Shown here piece by piece: positions 13,743-14,864 of a stretch of DNA of 14,864 nucleotides. A model generated the notes under the pieces. It was not told where the DNA came from. It did no database searches and saw only the letters and a program-made list of their open reading frames with translations. A program made the translations under genes and the position numbers. Source of the DNA: Akkermansiaceae bacterium (GTDB lineage Bacteria > Verrucomicrobiota > Verrucomicrobiia > Verrucomicrobiales > Akkermansiaceae); the NCBI GenBank assembly GCA_011524615.1, contig WTJZ01000247.1, forward strand, positions 1-14,864, given 5' to 3'. Numbering within the stretch: position 1 is the first letter of the stretch; each line of letters starts with the position of its first letter.

Positions 13743-14864
13743 CTAGGCTGGTTGGCAGAGTGAGGCGACGAGCGTGGTGAAGTATTCGGCACCCTCCTCC
13801 AGATCAGTAAGGGAGATGAATTCATCTTCGGTATGAGCCTGGGCAATGTCTCCCGGTCCTAGGCAGATGGCCGGGACTCCGCCCGCGTTAAGATGTGCTG
13901 CGTCTGAGAACCATGGGGCTCCGACGCACTGGCTCGCAGGGTGCACCGTCTGGATGGCCTGAATCCATGGGTTATCAGGCGTTACCTCCATTGGTGGGTT
14001 CTCTTCTCGATAGGAGAGTGAGACCCCGTGAGCGTTACAGAGTCGTTCGAGGAGTTTGGCCGCTCCACCCTGTTCCCAGAGGGCTGGGATCGTTCTGATG
14101 TCGAGGCTCAGGGTGGCTTGATCTGCGACGACATTAGGACGAGTCCCACCATTGAAGAGGCCGAGATTCCAAGTCGAATGCCCTAGTACGTCATGGGAAT
14201 CAGCAGCGAACTGAGCGTCGAGCTCCTCTTTGATTTGGTCAAAGGCAGAGAAGAGCTTGAGGATGGCATTTTCTCCTCGATGAGGTTGTGATGCATGGAC
14301 AGCTACTCCTTGAGCGGAGAGTTGTGCCCAGAGGCAGCCCTTAGTGCAGTTGACGATCTGGAGGGAGGTCGGTTCTCCTGCAATAGCGAAGACGTATTCT
14401 GACCCATGGTGAGCGGCGAAGTGCTTGGCTCCTAGTTGTTGAGTCTCCTCACCCATGAAGCCCACAAAGTCGAGTGCAACTGGGGCATTTGCGAGTTTGT
14501 CCGCGTTTTGGAGGAGACCCCAGAGCATGGCGGCCATCGTCCCCTTGGTATCAGAGGCGCCTCGTCCCCAGAGCTTGCCCTCACGAATCTCAGCGCCAAA
14601 GGGATCAATAATCATCGTCTCGACTCCGACAGTGTCGAGGTGTGGGCCGAAGAGTATGCGTGGACGGTCCTGAGACCCTGGAGCACGTGCGATCACATTG
14701 GGGCGTCCTGGTTCGACCTCCTCTAGGGTGACATCGAACCCTGCCTCTTCTAGTAATGGGCGGAGTGCTTCTGCCATTCGGAGCTCGCCAAAGTGGCCCG
14801 TGGCAAGAGCCTCGTCGCTAGCGCCCTCGGGATTGACAGATGGGATGCGGACTAACGATTGGAG
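13743..14864 (-). CDS. M20-family zinc deacylase, ArgE/DapE-like (5' end beyond window)
   Basis: The frame stays open through the right edge. An internal ATG at 14777 would give 344 residues, but the 29 codons before it read as the family N-terminus (LQSLVRIPSVNPEG and a following GE), so the true start lies outside. Metal-ligand and catalytic positions are complete (numbered from the internal Met): His46 and Asp48 in GPHLDTV, Asp76 in GRGASDTKG, Glu110-Glu111 in GFMGEET, Glu135 in AGEPTS, and the late histidine in AQAHTEDEF. The inserted dimerisation domain is recognisable (KGCLWAQLSAQGVAVHASQP). GPGDIAQAHTEDEF is closest to acetylornithine deacetylases, which remove acetate from N-acetylornithine in arginine synthesis. 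Succinyl-diaminopimelate desuccinylase or another amidohydrolase of the family remains possible, and no arg or dap gene is adjacent to decide. It is upstream of hemC on the same strand. Confidence 0.9.
   Translation of the reverse strand, partial: LQSLVRIPSVNPEGASDEALATGHFGELRMAEALRPLLEEAGFDVTLEEVEPGRPNVIARAPGSQDRPRILFGPHLDTVGVETMIIDPFGAEIREGKLWGRGASDTKGTMAAMLWGLLQNADKLANAPVALDFVGFMGEETQQLGAKHFAAHHGSEYVFAIAGEPTSLQIVNCTKGCLWAQLSAQGVAVHASQPHRGENAILKLFSAFDQIKEELDAQFAADSHDVLGHSTWNLGLFNGGTRPNVVADQATLSLDIRTIPALWEQGGAAKLLERLCNAHGVSLSYREENPPMEVTPDNPWIQAIQTVHPASQCVGAPWFSDAAHLNAGGVPAICLGPGDIAQAHTEDEFISLTDLEEGAEYFTTLVASLCQPA

Overview
The window is ordinary chromosomal, mostly housekeeping DNA: twelve protein genes are supported, packed with short gaps (largest gene-free stretch about 280 bp). 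No rRNA, tRNA, CRISPR array, insertion sequence, phage gene or recognisable defence or biosynthetic island is visible. Base composition is moderate to slightly GC-rich and codon use looks uniform. The combination of a eukaryotic-type UDP-glucose pyrophosphorylase, a glutaminyl-tRNA synthetase, a secreted TPR protein, a fused CobA-HemD and starts that mostly lack Shine-Dalgarno sequences points to a member of the Verrucomicrobiota. That placement is an inference from gene content, not a demonstrated assignment.

Layout: (1) positions 1-2279, minus strand, a very long signal-peptide-bearing TPR-like protein, cut off by the left edge. (2) 2423-5580, plus strand, glnS followed by a UGP-type UTP-glucose-1-phosphate uridylyltransferase, closed by a stem-loop and a Rho-independent terminator at 5601-5667. 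(3) 5671-8072, plus, a fused 5-oxoprolinase subunit pair (PxpB-PxpC) followed closely by a HAD phosphatase of the mannosyl-3-phosphoglycerate phosphatase family. (4) 8097-8429, minus, a PhnA/YjdM zinc-ribbon protein, divergent from a YgfZ-type folate-binding Fe-S repair protein (8552-9274, plus). (5) 9346-10548, plus, the bifunctional riboflavin enzyme RibBA, closed by a very strong, probably bidirectional terminator. (6) 10657-10881, minus, a small TM2-domain membrane protein. (7) 11165-14864, minus, a partial M20 (ArgE/DapE-like) deacylase, then hemC, then cobA-hemD, apparently read in that order and closed by a hairpin at 11108-11140.

Functionally the right third is a tetrapyrrole block. 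HemC makes hydroxymethylbilane. The HemD half of the fusion closes it to uroporphyrinogen III, and the CobA half can divert that to precorrin-2 for siroheme or cobamides. Riboflavin (RibBA), Fe-S repair (YgfZ) and haem functions lie close together but in separate transcription units.

The most notable non-coding signal is an almost consensus Fur box (11052-11072) in the intergenic region between the cobA-hemD terminator and the TM2 gene. It suggests iron-controlled transcription of the TM2 gene or of an unannotated RNA. A perfect 14-bp inverted repeat sits in frame in the inter-domain linker of the PxpB-PxpC fusion. I found no convincing undescribed multi-gene system here.
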